Below the pieces are notes generated by a model. It made no database searches, was not told the origin of the DNA, and worked only from the letters and a program-made list of their open reading frames with translations. The position numbers and the translations under genes were made by a program. Positions 7,392 to 15,846 of a stretch of 42,068 bases of DNA are shown piece after piece. Numbering within the stretch: the first letter of the stretch is position 1; each line of letters begins with the position of its first letter. The DNA is from Pelagibacteraceae bacterium AG-410-N23 (GTDB taxonomy: Bacteria; Pseudomonadota; Alphaproteobacteria; Pelagibacterales; Pelagibacteraceae), in the NCBI GenBank assembly GCA_003215055.1, contig QCKW01000008.1, positions 1 to 42,068 of the forward strand. The letters are read 5' to 3'.

Positions 7392-8504
7392 ATGTTAAGT
7401 TACATATTACCTTTTATTATACTAATACTTATTGTCGTATTTATTCACGAATATGGACATTATTATTTTGCAAAAAAATACGGTGTAGGTGTTACAGATT
7501 TTTCTATCGGATTTGGTCAAGAAATTTTTGGATGGAACGATAAATCTGGCACAAGGTGGAAAATATGCTGGATTCCTTTAGGTGGTTATGTAAAATTTTT
7601 TGGTGATAGAAATGTTTTTTCTCAAGCAGATCAAGAAAAAATTATTAAAAAATACAATGAAGAAGATAGAAAAAAATTATTTGTTTTAAAACCTTTATAT
7701 CAAAGAGTTTTGATTGTATTTGGAGGTCCTTTAGCTAATTTCTTATTGGCTTTAGTAATATTTTTTTCAATTTATACATTTGTTGGTAAAGATTTCACAC
7801 CTGCGGTAATTAATGAAGTTCAAAAAGATAGTCCTGCAATGGCAGGTGGATTAAAGGACAGTGATATTATTTTAGAAATAGATGGCAACAAAGTGAAGAG
7901 CATAATGGATGTTTCTAAATACATTATGATGTCTACTGATGATTTTATAGATTTTAAAGTAAAACGTTCATACGACGAATTGTTACTTAAGATTAAACCA
8001 AAAATCATAATGGGCGAAGATAGCCTTGGTAATAAAATAAACAAAAGAATGGTTGGAATTAAATTAGGCGCATACAACAATGAAATAAATCATGTTAAAT
8101 TAGGTCCAGCTCAAGCAATTTATCATGCTGCTCATGAGGTGTATTATGTAAGTATTTCTTCATTGAAATATATTGGTGCAATGATATTTGGCAAAGCTGA
8201 TACCTCTCAACTCGGTGGGCCAATAAGAATAGCCAAAATTTCAGGTCAAGTAGCCGAATTTGGAATTTTAGCTTTTATCAGTATGATGGCATATATTTCA
8301 ATCAGTTTAGGATTAGTTAATTTATTCCCAATTCCAATGCTTGATGGTGGACATTTAATGTTTTATGCTTTTGAAAAGTTTTTAGGTCGTCCCTTATCTC
8401 AAAAAACTCAAGAAGGATTTTTTCGAATCGGTTTATTTTTATTGTTATCATTAATGTTCTTTACAACTTTTAATGACCTTAAAGACCTAGGATTATTTAA
8501 TTAA
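7392..8504 (+). CDS. rseP: RIP metalloprotease RseP (site-2 protease)
   Basis: Zinc metalloprotease in the inner membrane that cleaves anti-sigma factors and signal-peptide remnants within the membrane. The HEYGH zinc motif is at residues 19-23 in the first membrane helix. A PDZ domain follows (about 120-200, with PAMAGGLKDSDIILEIDGNKV), and the second metal motif NLFPIPMLDGGHL is near 310-322. Length 370 is normal for alpha-proteobacteria. It is often next to bamA or dxr elsewhere; here it follows an amidotransferase gene by 7 bases. Confidence 0.92.
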   Translation: MLSYILPFIILILIVVFIHEYGHYYFAKKYGVGVTDFSIGFGQEIFGWNDKSGTRWKICWIPLGGYVKFFGDRNVFSQADQEKIIKKYNEEDRKKLFVLKPLYQRVLIVFGGPLANFLLALVIFFSIYTFVGKDFTPAVINEVQKDSPAMAGGLKDSDIILEIDGNKVKSIMDVSKYIMMSTDDFIDFKVKRSYDELLLKIKPKIIMGEDSLGNKINKRMVGIKLGAYNNEINHVKLGPAQAIYHAAHEVYYVSISSLKYIGAMIFGKADTSQLGGPIRIAKISGQVAEFGILAFISMMAYISISLGLVNLFPIPMLDGGHLMFYAFEKFLGRPLSQKTQEGFFRIGLFLLLSLMFFTTFNDLKDLGLFN

Positions 8505-8661
8505 TTAAGTTTACTTAAGTATATAAAAGTCAATAAAATCAACACTTATTTTCAATTTTACAATATATTGTGCATAACTTTTTTTAAAACACTAAAAAAA
8601 GTCTTGATTTATCAACACTTTTGATAAGAATAGAAAATAACCTAATAAAACCGGAGCTAAA
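8505..8661. promoter_or_regulatory. Upstream region of the HU gene with two inverted repeats
   Basis: 157 bases without a gene. A perfect 12-base palindrome ACAATATATTGT lies at 8560-8571. A second perfect inverted repeat, TTATCAA-CACTT-TTGATAA, is at 8609-8627, 35 bases before the HU start. Both could be binding sites, the second one near a probable promoter. No clear -35/-10 pair with ideal spacing was seen; the RBS before ATG 8662 is CCGGAGC. Confidence 0.45.
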
Positions 8662-8937
8662 ATGAACAAAAAACAATTAGTAGTCAAGCTTTCAGGGGCT
8701 TTAAATTTGAGTAAAGCTGATGCTGAAAGAACTTTTGACACAATTACCAACACTATTTTAGACGCTTTAAAAGCTGATGACTCAGTGAAAATTGCAGGAT
8801 TTGGTACTTATAAAGTTGCTAAAAGAAAAGCTAGAGTTGGAAGAAATCCTAGAACTGGTGAGCAAATTCAAATTGCTGCATCTCAAAAGGTAAAATTCTT
8901 GCCTGCGAAAGCTTTAAAAGAAGTATTCAACAGATAA
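8662..8937 (+). CDS. hupB: HU family DNA-binding protein
   Basis: A nucleoid protein that bends DNA as a dimer. 91 residues, standard length, with helices at the N-terminus (MNKKQLVVKLSGALNLSKAD), the VKIAGFGTYKVAKRKAR strand region and the DNA-arm signature GRNPRTGEQIQI (60-71). It has its own upstream region and a perfect 13-bp terminator hairpin right after the stop, so it is a single-gene transcript and likely highly expressed. Confidence 0.93.
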   Translation: MNKKQLVVKLSGALNLSKADAERTFDTITNTILDALKADDSVKIAGFGTYKVAKRKARVGRNPRTGEQIQIAASQKVKFLPAKALKEVFNR

Positions 8938-8946
8938 TATTTTTTT

Positions 8947-8982
8947 AACAGCCTTAATGTTAATGGTAGCATTAAGGCTGTT
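8947..8982 (+). terminator. Intrinsic terminator after the HU gene
   Basis: AACAGCCTTAATG (8947-8959) pairs perfectly with CATTAAGGCTGTT (8970-8982) across a 10-base loop, followed by TTCTATATG. It begins 10 bases after the stop codon. The tail is only moderately T-rich, though the stem is strong for this AT-rich genome. Confidence 0.85.
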
Positions 8983-9076
8983 TCTATATGCAAATACTGC
9001 ATAGCCAATTTTCGTAATAAGCGTTAGTTTTTAGTTGTTATAAAAATATAAGAGTTTCCTTTAACAGGGAGGTCTT

Positions 9077-10378
9077 ATGACTAAATTATTTAAAAAAATA
9101 AGTGCACCACTTATTAGTTTAATTTTTTTATTAAACATGAGTAGTGCTGGTATGGCAGAAACAACTGTTTCTGCTGAGGTAGGGTTTATATTTAATACTC
9201 TTCTATTTCTAATTTGTGGTTTCCTGGTGATGTTTATGGCAGCCGGTTTCGCAATGTTAGAGTCAGGTATGGTTACATCAAAAAGTGTATCTGTAATCTG
9301 TGCAAAAAATATAGGTTTATTTTCAATTGCAGGAATTATGTTCTGGTTGGTTGGTTATAACTTAGCTTATGGAATTCCAGAAGGTGGATATATAGGAAAG
9401 TTTATTCCATGGTCAGATGCTAGTGCTGTAGATACTGGTTATTCAGATGGTTCAGATTGGTATTTCCAAATGGTATTCTGTGCAACTACAGTTTCTATTG
9501 TATCAGGTACTATGGCTGAAAGAATTAAACTATGGCCATTCTTCGTATTTGCTGCAATTCTTTCAGGAATTATTTACCCAATCGTAATGGGTTGGCAGTG
9601 GGGTGGAGGCTGGTTAGCAGAGTTAGGATTTTCTGATTTTGCTGGTTCAACTTTAGTTCACTCAACTGGTGGTGCAGCAGCTTTAGCAGGTGCTATCATA
9701 ATTGGACCAAGACTTGGAAGATTTATGAAGTCTGGTGCGCCGGCTCCACTTAAGCCGTTTGCAGCTTCATCAATTCCATTAGTAACAATTGGAGTGTTTA
9801 TATTATGGCTAGGTTGGTTTGGCTTTAATGGTGGTTCACAATTAGCTATGGGAACTGCTGTTGATGCAATTGCTGTATCAACTATTTTCATGAACACATT
9901 TTTAGCAGGTGCAGGTGGTGTTATTGGCGCTGCTATTATTACAAGATTACATTTTGGTAAAACAGATGTTGTCCAAATGTTAAACGGATGTATTGGTGGA
10001 TTAGTTGCAGTTACAGCCGAACCGTTAGCTCCATCACCTTTTGCAGCAATCTTAATTGGTGCTGTAGGTGGTTTAATAGTGGTTTATGGTACTAAACTAT
10101 TATTCTCATTAAAAATAGATGATGTAGTAGGTGCAATACCAGCCCACTTATTTGCAGGAATTTGGGGAACACTAATAGTTCCAGCTACAAATTCTGACGC
10201 AGTTTTCAGTTCACAGTTGATTGGAGTTTTATCAGTTAACATATTTGTGTTTGTAGTAGCTTACATTGTCTTTAGCGCTATAAAAGCAACTATCGGCCTA
10301 AGGTTAAGTAAAGAAGGTGAGACCAAAGGAACTGATGTCACTGAGACTGGAGTAATTGCATACGCAATTCGTGACTAA
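9077..10378 (+). CDS. amtB: Ammonium transporter, Amt family
   Basis: Trimeric inner-membrane ammonium channel. A signal sequence (residues 1-27, ending near GMAET) precedes eleven membrane helices. Family marks include the FMAAGFAMLESGMV stretch at about 53-66, GTMAERIKLWPF, and the pore histidine contexts STLVHSTGGAAALAG and PAHLFAGIWGT. The 433-residue length is normal. A strong Shine-Dalgarno (GGGAGG, 9067-9072) suggests high translation. No glnK gene adjoins it in this window. The gene is followed by an unusually structured 3' region (10393-10501). Confidence 0.95.
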   Translation: MTKLFKKISAPLISLIFLLNMSSAGMAETTVSAEVGFIFNTLLFLICGFLVMFMAAGFAMLESGMVTSKSVSVICAKNIGLFSIAGIMFWLVGYNLAYGIPEGGYIGKFIPWSDASAVDTGYSDGSDWYFQMVFCATTVSIVSGTMAERIKLWPFFVFAAILSGIIYPIVMGWQWGGGWLAELGFSDFAGSTLVHSTGGAAALAGAIIIGPRLGRFMKSGAPAPLKPFAASSIPLVTIGVFILWLGWFGFNGGSQLAMGTAVDAIAVSTIFMNTFLAGAGGVIGAAIITRLHFGKTDVVQMLNGCIGGLVAVTAEPLAPSPFAAILIGAVGGLIVVYGTKLLFSLKIDDVVGAIPAHLFAGIWGTLIVPATNSDAVFSSQLIGVLSVNIFVFVVAYIVFSAIKATIGLRLSKEGETKGTDVTETGVIAYAIRD

Positions 10379-10392
10379 TTGTTAACAATAAA

Positions 10393-10439
10393 GGGGCTCT
10401 CTGCTCTCTGTAAATACAGATTACTCATCAGAGAGTCCC
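10393..10439 (+). other. Stable stem-loop in the amtB 3' UTR, possible antiterminator or sRNA structure
   Basis: GGGGCTCTCTG (10393-10403) pairs with CAGAGAGTCCC (10429-10439) through 11 base pairs with a single G-U wobble; the loop has an inner CTGT/ACAG hairpin (408-419 of the 10 kb count). The left arm's first eight bases GGGGCTCT can instead pair perfectly with AGAGCCCC at 10474-10481, which forms the left arm of the downstream terminator. The two folds exclude each other. It may be simply a tandem terminator, or a switch or 3'-UTR-derived RNA. Confidence 0.6.
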
Positions 10440-10475
10440 GTTAAAAAATTCTTCCTCTAGTTAGTTGAATAAAAG

Positions 10476-10501
10476 AGCCCCTCCCTCAAGGGGCTTTTTT
10501 T
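10476..10501 (+). terminator. Intrinsic terminator downstream of amtB
   Basis: Stem AGCCCC (10476-10481) and GGGGCT (10490-10495) with an 8-base loop TCCCTCAA and a T tract to 10501. Upstream A-rich flank (AAAAG) allows it to work for the convergent minus-strand gene too, whose stop is at 10504. Confidence 0.9.
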
Positions 10502-10503
10502 AT

Positions 10504-11550
10504 TTAAGGTGTATTTTCTTCCCAAATTTTTTTCCAGTCAAAATTTGGAGGCAAACCATATATTGAGTTAATATTTGTAGCATGCATTGCTAATGATGGA
10601 ATTGGTGATAAACAATATTCTTTTTCGTAAATTTTATGTAAATTTAATTCCATAGGGTGATGTCTTTTTGTACCCATTAATTTAAGATCATTTAAATATT
10701 TCATTATCATTTTTTTACTTGTTAAAAATGTTATCAAACTTTCATTGATTGTTCTCCAATGTCTCATATTTCCAAAAAATAATTTTGTATTATCTATGGT
10801 AGAGTATAAATAAGGATAATCTGCAGGACATAAAAACAATTCTCTATTTAGCTGTGAACTTATTTTTTCATACGAAAAAAGCATTTCTGTTATAGCGTCA
10901 GTCGTGTGTATATAGTCATCTTCTAAAAAATAGAATAAATCTGAGTTTTCGTTTTCAGCAATTTGAATAGATTTAAGGATATTCCTCATATTTGAAATCA
11001 TATTTTTTGATATTCCTTTTCCCTCTATATCTGTTTCACTAATTTCGTTAATAAATTCATTTTCATTAATATTAATTAATTTTGTCTCAATATCTGTAAT
11101 GTTTAGAATTTCATTTATTTGTGTAAGACTTTTCTCATTTGATTTATCATCAGTAATAAATATTTTTATTTTTAAATCTTTAAAACTACTTCTTGCTAAC
11201 TCACATGATTTGATTACAGATTTTATTGTTCTTAGAGTGTATTCAATTTTTGGTGCATCAAAAATTCTCTTTTTGCTTTGATCCAGCATTACTTGATCAT
11301 TATCTTTATCACCAAAAGTGTAAGATCTAATTATTATTGATAAACTATTAATTTTATTTGTTATTTTAGTACTACCTAAAGGTACAGTAATAGATTTCTC
11401 TCCACTTTTACTTAAATTTTCACTTATAAGTGTGTTAGTTCCTGGGATTTTTAAGTTAGCTTGATCTATTATTTCATAACCAAACTTTCTTACAATTTTT
11501 GCTATAAATTTAGAAAAAAAATTTTTTTTATTGATAGTTTTGTTTTTCAT
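10504..11550 (-). CDS. Glycosyltransferase-like protein (probable GT-A fold)
   Basis: 348 residues without a signal peptide. After a basic N-terminal segment (KFIAKIVRKFGYEIID, similar in feel to linkers seen before sugar-transferase or FkbM methyltransferase domains) comes a region starting SLSIIIRSYTFGD near 67. The sequence IKIFITDDKSNEKS (about 125-138) and DLFYFLEDDYIHT, with EDD as a likely metal-binding DxD equivalent, suggest a nucleotide-sugar-dependent transferase. The C-terminal part (MRHWRTINESLITFLTSKK) is not assigned. It would act in surface polysaccharide synthesis. The gene is monocistronic, convergent with amtB. Confidence 0.5.
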   Translation of the reverse strand: MKNKTINKKNFFSKFIAKIVRKFGYEIIDQANLKIPGTNTLISENLSKSGEKSITVPLGSTKITNKINSLSIIIRSYTFGDKDNDQVMLDQSKKRIFDAPKIEYTLRTIKSVIKSCELARSSFKDLKIKIFITDDKSNEKSLTQINEILNITDIETKLININENEFINEISETDIEGKGISKNMISNMRNILKSIQIAENENSDLFYFLEDDYIHTTDAITEMLFSYEKISSQLNRELFLCPADYPYLYSTIDNTKLFFGNMRHWRTINESLITFLTSKKMIMKYLNDLKLMGTKRHHPMELNLHKIYEKEYCLSPIPSLAMHATNINSIYGLPPNFDWKKIWEENTP

Positions 11551-11598
11551 AAAAAAAAATATTGTTATATATTAATATTTATCTTAAATATTATATAA

Positions 11599-11982
11599 AT
11601 GAAAATAACATCTTCATCAGAATTAGTAGATAAAGCTTTAAAAGAGATAAAAACTATAACAATTGATGAAGCGCACTCAAGAATGATAGAGGGTAAGTCA
11701 AATATAATTGATATAAGAGATATAAGAGAGCTTCAAAATGAGGGAAAAGTTGAAGGAGCAGTTCATATACCAAGAGGCATGCTTGAATTTTGGCTGGACC
11801 CTGAAAGCGCATACTTCAAAGAAGGAAAATTAGATTTAAATAAAGAAATGGTATTATTTTGTGCTGGGGGACTTAGGTCTGCACTAGCGGCTAAAACTTT
11901 AAAAGATATGGGATTTGAAAAAGTATCTCATATTGATGGAGGTTTTGGAGCAATCAGACAAAGTAAGTTTAAAATTGTTTAA
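11599..11982 (+). CDS. Rhodanese-like domain protein
   Basis: A single rhodanese domain of 127 residues. SNIIDIRDIRELQNEGKVEGAVHIPRG is the CH2-type N-terminal motif; the active-site loop is CAGGLR with Cys88. Likely a sulfurtransferase or persulfide carrier in the cytoplasm. It is divergent from the glycosyltransferase-like gene over 48 AT-rich bases and overlaps the convergent DsbA-like gene by four bases. Confidence 0.85.
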   Translation: MKITSSSELVDKALKEIKTITIDEAHSRMIEGKSNIIDIRDIRELQNEGKVEGAVHIPRGMLEFWLDPESAYFKEGKLDLNKEMVLFCAGGLRSALAAKTLKDMGFEKVSHIDGGFGAIRQSKFKIV

Positions 11983-12557
11983 GAATTATATTCATCAAGA
12001 GCGTAATCAAGTCTATCTTGCCCCCAAAATAATTTATTATTTACAACAAACGTTGGTGCACCAAAAACATCATTATTAAACGCTAAGCTAGTTAGGTCTT
12101 TTAACTTATTTTTAATTTTAATTTCTTTAATTCCTTCATTAAATTTTTTTTGATCAATTTCACATTGGGACAATATTTTTTTTAAATTCTCTTCTTTTGA
12201 AATGTCGATATTATCTTTCCAATAAGCATCAAAACAACAATCTATAAATTTTTCTCTCTTATTTTCATCAATAAAAAGAAATCCTCTCATTAAATATAAT
12301 GAATTAATTGGAAATTTTTCATTCCACTTAAAAGGGATATTATTTTTTTCAGAGATTAATAAACAATCATTTTTCATATTTTTCATTTTTCTTTCATTAA
12401 ATGCAGGAGCTGTTATGCCACCAAGATTATGTAGACCACCCAATAAAATTGGTTTGTAGTTAAAATTATTTCTTTTATTTAATTTAATGATTTGTTTATG
12501 AGCTATGTAGGAATATGGGCTTATAAAATCAAAATAAAAATCTATAGATTTAGTCAT
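11979..12557 (-). CDS. 2-hydroxychromene-2-carboxylate isomerase / DsbA-family protein
   Basis: Kappa-class glutathione-transferase-like thioredoxin fold. The N-terminus IDFYFDFISPYSYIAHKQ contains the FDxxSPYSY motif with the catalytic serine of HCCA isomerases, and the C-terminus FGAPTFVVNNKLFWGQDRLDYA is diagnostic. 192 residues, normal length. The family isomerises naphthalene-type catabolites or acts as a glutathione-dependent oxidoreductase; the real substrate here is unknown. It overlaps the ABA4-like gene upstream by 8 bases, so the two are coupled. Confidence 0.85.
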   Translation of the reverse strand: MTKSIDFYFDFISPYSYIAHKQIIKLNKRNNFNYKPILLGGLHNLGGITAPAFNERKMKNMKNDCLLISEKNNIPFKWNEKFPINSLYLMRGFLFIDENKREKFIDCCFDAYWKDNIDISKEENLKKILSQCEIDQKKFNEGIKEIKIKNKLKDLTSLAFNNDVFGAPTFVVNNKLFWGQDRLDYALDEYNS

Positions 12558-13023
12558 AAAGATTTATACTTTTGGTATAAAAAATTCTTATCAACCAATA
12601 AAAAAACAAACCAATAGGACCAATTAAGTAAGTAATTACAAGTGGGATTGATACTAAAATTTTATTTATTGAGAGTTTTTGGGAGTCTCTGACTATCCAG
12701 CCTCCAGTAAATAAATTGATCGATATAAAATGGATCCAAAACATCATAAGATATGATCTATCTGTAAATAAATCAGATAAACGATCAATACCAAGATAGA
12801 GACTGAAGTTATTTATAAAATCATATGAGTTTAAATATGATTTATATAAAATAAAAACGTAGGAACCGCTCAAAATTAAAATTGGAAATATTGATGTTAC
12901 ATAATATCTTGAAAGATTTGAATTTGGAAAAAAAATTAGTATTAACCAGAATGGTAAAACACCCAAATTCACCCAATAGTAGAGCATTTCTAATGTGAAA
13001 TAATTATAAATTTCTTCGATCAT
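12550..13023 (-). CDS. ABA4-like (DUF4281) membrane protein
   Basis: 157 residues with four hydrophobic segments. The segment FWIHFISINLFTGGWIVRDSQKL followed by IPLVITYLIGPIGLFFYWLIR matches the ABA4-like family, which in plants is needed for neoxanthin formation and in bacteria is uncharacterised. Overlaps the start of the DsbA-like gene (8 bases). Confidence 0.75.
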   Translation of the reverse strand: MIEEIYNYFTLEMLYYWVNLGVLPFWLILIFFPNSNLSRYYVTSIFPILILSGSYVFILYKSYLNSYDFINNFSLYLGIDRLSDLFTDRSYLMMFWIHFISINLFTGGWIVRDSQKLSINKILVSIPLVITYLIGPIGLFFYWLIRIFYTKSINLYD

Positions 13024-13051
13024 TTAAAAATATATTATATTAAATCTACTC

Positions 13052-13615
13052 ATGATTCCTATAAGAAATAAAAAAAAAACTTTAGAGGTTACAGTTGAGG
13101 AAATGAGAAATTTTGCATTTACTTATGTAGAAAAATATGCACCTTCAAAACAACAGCTTAAAACTTACTTATTAAAAAAATATCTTAAAACATCGGTTCC
13201 TAATGTAAAAAAACAAGACATTACCAATTTAATTGAAATTGTTCTTTCAGATTTAGAAAAAAATAGATTTATTAATGATAAATTTTATTCTGAAAGTAAG
13301 GCTAAAAGCATGATTCAAAGAGGAAATTCGATTAACAAAATTCGAAGTTATTTAATTGGCAAAGGAATAAATGATAAATTTATAACAGATACAGTAAATA
13401 ATATTAGAGATAAAAATTCAGACCAAGATTTTTTTTCAGCAATAAAGATTTGTAAAAAAAAAAGAATAGGTCCAGCTCGGACCGAAGATAATAGATCATT
13501 ATTTTATAAAAAGGATATTTCTTTATTAGCAAGAAATGGATTTGATTTTGAAACTTCAAAAAAAGTTATGGATATAAAAAAAGAAGACTTTCTTAAAATT
13601 ATAAAATTACTTTAA
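13052..13615 (+). CDS. recX: RecX family regulatory protein
   Basis: Modulator of RecA filaments. 187 residues with the RecX helical repeats, for example FAFTYVEKYAPSKQQLKTYLLKK, DLEKNRFINDKFYSESKAKSM and KIRSYLIGKGINDKFI. The C-terminal part (LLARNGFDFETSKKVMDIKK) is the third repeat. It is located away from recA, which is common in alpha-proteobacteria. The last 9 bases overlap the convergent 47-aa ORF. Confidence 0.82.
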   Translation: MIPIRNKKKTLEVTVEEMRNFAFTYVEKYAPSKQQLKTYLLKKYLKTSVPNVKKQDITNLIEIVLSDLEKNRFINDKFYSESKAKSMIQRGNSINKIRSYLIGKGINDKFITDTVNNIRDKNSDQDFFSAIKICKKKRIGPARTEDNRSLFYKKDISLLARNGFDFETSKKVMDIKKEDFLKIIKLL

Positions 13616-13750
13616 TTTTTTATCTTTTTCTTTTTTTACTAAATAATTAATTTTGTTTTTAATGTAGTTTTTTACCATCACGAATACAATTAATCCAAAA
13701 ATAGAGACCGAAACAATAATAATTAGTATAATTCTTAATTGTTCATCCAT
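13607..13750 (-). CDS. 47-aa single-pass membrane protein
   Basis: Starts at ATG 13750, sharing one base with the stop of the CysQ-like gene (TAATG), a typical coupled start. One hydrophobic helix (about residues 6-25, RIILIIIVSVSIFGLIVFVM) is followed by a lysine-rich cytoplasmic tail (KKEKDKKLK). No family recognised. It is the third member of a stack with DUF3553 and CysQ-like genes. Confidence 0.6.
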   Translation of the reverse strand: MDEQLRIILIIIVSVSIFGLIVFVMVKNYIKNKINYLVKKEKDKKLK

Positions 13751-14523
13751 TATAAGATATTCTTACTTTTTAAAATTAAACTTGGATTTTTAAAATCTTT
13801 TTTTCCATAAAAAATTTCATTTCCCTCAAAATCAGTAACTTTTCCACCAGCATGTTTTAGTATTGCATGACCAGCAGCTATATCCCATTCGCAAGCTCTT
13901 GGTTCAGCTACATATCCATCAAACTCTCCAGAAGCGATTACACAAAATTTTAACGAACTTTTCATTCTCACATATTCTTTAACATTTAACTCTTTGTGAA
14001 TTTTTTCAATTTCAGGTTTGATTTTTTTTGAATAAGAAACAAATTTAATCTTGTTTTTATCAAAATTATTTTTCTTATTTAGTTTAACTGGTTTTCCATC
14101 AATTAGTTCAAATGCAAAAGTATTTCCATAAGAATAAAACATTCTTTTTTTTGCTGGAGCATAAATTAAGCCTGCTACAGGTTGCTTATCAATTATAAGT
14201 CCAGCATTAATAGTGAATTCATCAAGACTATTTATATAATCGTAAGTTCCATCAATTGGATCTATTAACCAAAAATCATTTAGATTTTTTATTGATTTAT
14301 TATCTGAGGTTTCTTCTGAAACAATTGGAATATGAGGAGTTAATTCATTAATTTTTTTTGTAATAATTTTATTTACTTCTATATCACCATTACTTACGGG
14401 CGTATTGTCAGATTTAATTTCTTTTGTAAGACCACGATTTCTTAGTTCTAACGAAACTTTACCAGCATGTAAAAAAGTATCTATTAAACTTTCAACAGTT
14501 GTTTGTATATTAATTTTGGTCAT
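13750..14523 (-). CDS. cysQ: CysQ-like 3'(2'),5'-bisphosphate nucleotidase / inositol monophosphatase family
   Basis: Mg-dependent phosphatase that most likely hydrolyses 3'-phosphoadenosine 5'-phosphate to AMP. Motifs: PIVSEETSDN (about 80-89), WLIDPIDGTYDYIN (metal-binding DPIDGT) and CEWDIAAGHAILKHAGG. Length 257 fits CysQ (about 246-270) as well as general inositol monophosphatases; the DPIDGT context with EETSDN favours CysQ. It overlaps the DUF3553 gene by 14 bases and the 47-aa ORF by one base. Confidence 0.82.
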   Translation of the reverse strand: MTKINIQTTVESLIDTFLHAGKVSLELRNRGLTKEIKSDNTPVSNGDIEVNKIITKKINELTPHIPIVSEETSDNKSIKNLNDFWLIDPIDGTYDYINSLDEFTINAGLIIDKQPVAGLIYAPAKKRMFYSYGNTFAFELIDGKPVKLNKKNNFDKNKIKFVSYSKKIKPEIEKIHKELNVKEYVRMKSSLKFCVIASGEFDGYVAEPRACEWDIAAGHAILKHAGGKVTDFEGNEIFYGKKDFKNPSLILKSKNIL

Positions 14524-14686
14524 TTAATTTTATAAGCTCAATATTTTCTGCATTAATCACTTTTTTTCCTACATTTTCAAAATTAACTGTAATCTTTTGT
14601 TTTATTATTGATTGAACTTGGCCGATTCCCCATTCTTTATTGTTTGGATTATAAACTTTGTCACCTGGTTCAAAATCAAAAATCAT
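14510..14686 (-). CDS. DUF3553 family small protein
   Basis: 58 residues beginning [20 protein letters not shown]. The pattern 'GDKV..P....WGIGQVQSI....[13 protein letters not shown]' matches the DUF3553 family of small SH3-like beta proteins found in alpha-proteobacteria. It starts at ATG 14686 and overlaps the CysQ-like start by 14 bases. It lies antisense to the in-frame extension upstream of mnmA, which argues that mnmA starts later. Confidence 0.78.
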   Translation of the reverse strand: MIFDFEPGDKVYNPNNKEWGIGQVQSIIKQKITVNFENVGKKVINAENIELIKLNDQN

Positions 14687-14727
14687 TTAACTTAACTTAT
14701 ATTAGAATTAAGTATAAATACCATCAA

Positions 14728-15846
14728 ATGAATAATGAATTAAATTCTATTGGACTAAACAAAAAGCCTACAGATACAACTGTTGTTGTAGCGATGTCTG
14801 GAGGAGTTGATTCATCAACGGTTGCAGGAATGATGAAAAAAGAGGGCTATAAAGTTATTGGTATTACTTTAAAGCTATATGATGATGGAAAAGAAGTAGC
14901 AGCTTCAAAACAATGTTGCTCTGGCCAAGATATAATGGATGCAAAACGTGTAGCTCAAAAATTAAATATTGACCATAAAATTTTATATTATCAAAATAAA
15001 TTCAAACAAGGTGTTATAGATAATTTTATTGAAAGTTATTCAAAAGGAGAAACACCAATACCTTGTGTTCAATGTAATCAAACAGTTAAATTTAAAGATT
15101 TACTTGAAGTGTCTAAAGATTTAAAGGCCGATGCAATGATAACTGGCCATTATGTTAAAAGTATCACCTCAGATAATCAAACTAGCATGTACAGAGCAAT
15201 TGATGAAAATAGAGATCAAAGCTATTTCTTATTTAATACAACAAAAGATCAATTGAATTATTTAAGATTTCCGCTCGGTGGATTATTAAAAAATGAAACG
15301 AGAGAAATTGCAAAAAATTTGAATTTGAATGTTGCAGATAAACCAGATAGTCAAGATATTTGCTTTGTACCAAATGGTGATTATGCATCTGTAATTCGAA
15401 AATTTAGACCTGAGTCTTTACAGAGAGGAAATATAAAAAACTTAGAGGGAAAAGTGATTGGTGTACATGATGGTATTATTAATTTTACAATTGGTCAGCG
15501 AAAAGGAATTAAAGTTTCAGACAGTGAAGCTTTGTATGTTCTTAAAATTGATTCTGAAAAGAATGAAATAATTGTTGGACCCAGAGAAAAATTAGGAAAA
15601 AAATCTATTTCATTAACAAATTTAAATTTATTAGAAGATAAATCAGTTTTTAATAATGAAATTTATGTAAAAGTAAGATCAACAGGAAAGCTTCTTGAAG
15701 CTAAAATTAATCTTCATCAATCCAATAGCGCAGATGTAAATTTAAAAGTTTCTGAAGATGGTATCTCGCCCGGTCAAGCTTGTGTTTTTTATAAAAGAGA
15801 TGATTTAGGTTATAAAGTTTTAGGTGGTGGATGGATTAAGAGCTAG
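14728..15846 (+). CDS. mnmA: tRNA-specific 2-thiouridylase MnmA
   Basis: ATP-dependent sulfur insertion at C2 of wobble U34 in tRNA Lys/Glu/Gln. From ATG 14728 the protein is 372 residues: PP-loop SGGVDSS at 24-30, catalytic Cys in [11 protein letters not shown], second Cys in [12 protein letters not shown], and C-terminal beta domains ([18 protein letters not shown]). The frame stays open back to 14608, but those 40 residues carry no family homology and lie antisense to the DUF3553 gene, so 14728 was chosen. The stop overlaps the convergent membrane protein gene by 11 bases. Confidence 0.93.
   Translation: MNNELNSIGLNKKPTDTTVVVAMSGGVDSSTVAGMMKKEGYKVIGITLKLYDDGKEVAASKQCCSGQDIMDAKRVAQKLNIDHKILYYQNKFKQGVIDNFIESYSKGETPIPCVQCNQTVKFKDLLEVSKDLKADAMITGHYVKSITSDNQTSMYRAIDENRDQSYFLFNTTKDQLNYLRFPLGGLLKNETREIAKNLNLNVADKPDSQDICFVPNGDYASVIRKFRPESLQRGNIKNLEGKVIGVHDGIINFTIGQRKGIKVSDSEALYVLKIDSEKNEIIVGPREKLGKKSISLTNLNLLEDKSVFNNEIYVKVRSTGKLLEAKINLHQSNSADVNLKVSEDGISPGQACVFYKRDDLGYKVLGGGWIKS

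Noticed and set aside
14608-14727. N-terminal extension of mnmA
   Set aside because: The extra 40 residues lack MnmA homology and lie antisense to the DUF3553 gene; the ATG at 14728 gives the normal protein.
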